From CAVUCE01 sp963739985 (GTDB taxonomy: Bacteria > Bacteroidota > Ignavibacteria > Ignavibacteriales > Ignavibacteriaceae), in assembly GCA_963739985.1 (NCBI GenBank), contig CAVUCE010000005.1, positions 186,001 through 250,000 of the forward strand: a DNA stretch of 64,000 nucleotides, written 5' to 3'. The translations under genes were made by a program, and so were the position numbers. The notes beneath the pieces were generated by a model, which saw only the letters and a program-made list of their open reading frames with translations, searched no databases and was not told the DNA's origin. Of the stretch, positions 63,786-64,000 are shown in pieces; positions within the stretch are counted from its first letter, which is position 1; every line of letters starts with the position of its first letter.

Positions 63786-64000
63786 GTGAAAAGAAATTAA
63801 AACAAATTTTAATTGCTTCCGGCGCTGTGTTTCTATTTTTCTTTTGCCTTGCGCCTTTTGCCTGGATGATTATTGTTTCGTTAAGCAAACACCCGGATTT
63901 TCTTTCCGCTAAAGTGCATTTCGATTTTACGCTAAACAACTTTATTCAGGTAATAACCAATAAATCCGTTCACATATTAACATACTTGAAAAACAGTTTA
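63782..64000 (+). CDS. ABC sugar transporter permease, MalG type (partial)
   Basis: ATG 63782 overlaps the previous stop (ATGA). The 73 visible codons start MSEKKLKQILIASG, then one membrane helix (VFLFFFCLAPFAWMIIVSL) and TLNNFIQVI, matching MalG-like permeases. The frame continues past the window. Confidence 0.88.
   Translation, partial: MSEKKLKQILIASGAVFLFFFCLAPFAWMIIVSLSKHPDFLSAKVHFDFTLNNFIQVITNKSVHILTYLKNSL

Noticed and set aside
1..64000. CRISPR arrays, rRNA genes, complete insertion sequences or prophage genes
   Set aside because: No regularly spaced repeats, no rRNA-like stretches and no transposase, integrase or phage structural frames were seen on either strand.

Overview
The window looks like a chromosomal segment of an AT-rich bacterium of the Bacteroidota/Ignavibacteriota lineage. 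Three secreted proteins end in the type IX secretion (T9SS) tail with a YPNPFNP block and a Lys-rich last strand. There is also a TonB receptor with a carboxypeptidase-like N-terminal domain, a giant propeller histidine kinase, and a fused transaldolase/glucose-6-phosphate isomerase. This placement is inferred from gene families; no rRNA is present to test it.

Layout. 1-6.6 kb: YtxH stub, CoA-binding protein, MgtC/DUF4010 membrane protein, a tricorn-type protease broken by two frameshifts, DoxX and SemiSWEET proteins. 6.7-8.7 kb: tRNA-Lys(CTT) followed by one T9SS cargo gene, then a second 72-bp copy of the tRNA 3' end plus terminator, so the interval looks like a small element inserted at the tRNA. 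8.8-14.5 kb: GAF-SpoIIE phosphatase, tandem ABM protein, a hairpin/MITE-like repeat, a kinase stub, a BON protein, a T9SS tail scrap and a RecB-like nuclease/helicase fusion. 14.5-26.6 kb: a GlxA-type regulator and then a one-strand bank of small enzymes (VOC, DHFR/RibD-like, DinB, SRPBCC, hydrolase). The bank ends with a DGPF/YCII protein and an ECF42-type sigma factor, and several members are broken or internally deleted. 26.7-33.6 kb: a heterodimeric ABC exporter, a TMEM175-like channel (frameshifted), YceI and L-2-hydroxyglutarate oxidase. 33.6-38.4 kb: a TonB receptor with a secreted beta-helix protein. 39-45.3 kb: ftsH, hpf, a T9SS SBBP-repeat protein and lnt. 45.4-50.7 kb: response regulator, giant sensor kinase, GH16 glucanase. 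51-58.6 kb: an oxidative pentose phosphate cluster (Tal-Pgi fusion, zwf, gnd, second zwf). 58.7-64 kb: Ada, a small membrane protein, Cu/Zn SOD and an ABC sugar importer that runs off the window edge.

How it fits together. The core blocks (pentose phosphate, FtsH/HPF, Lnt) are intact and ordinary. The 6.7-26.6 kb zone is accessory: it carries the tRNA-bounded insert, the nuclease-helicase, a paralogue-rich enzyme bank with its own sigma factor, and at least five gene scraps. The sigma gene pair and the following VOC gene share a spaced upstream motif that may be its promoter. Single-base length differences, mostly in homopolymers, break three otherwise complete genes; these may be consensus errors rather than real decay.
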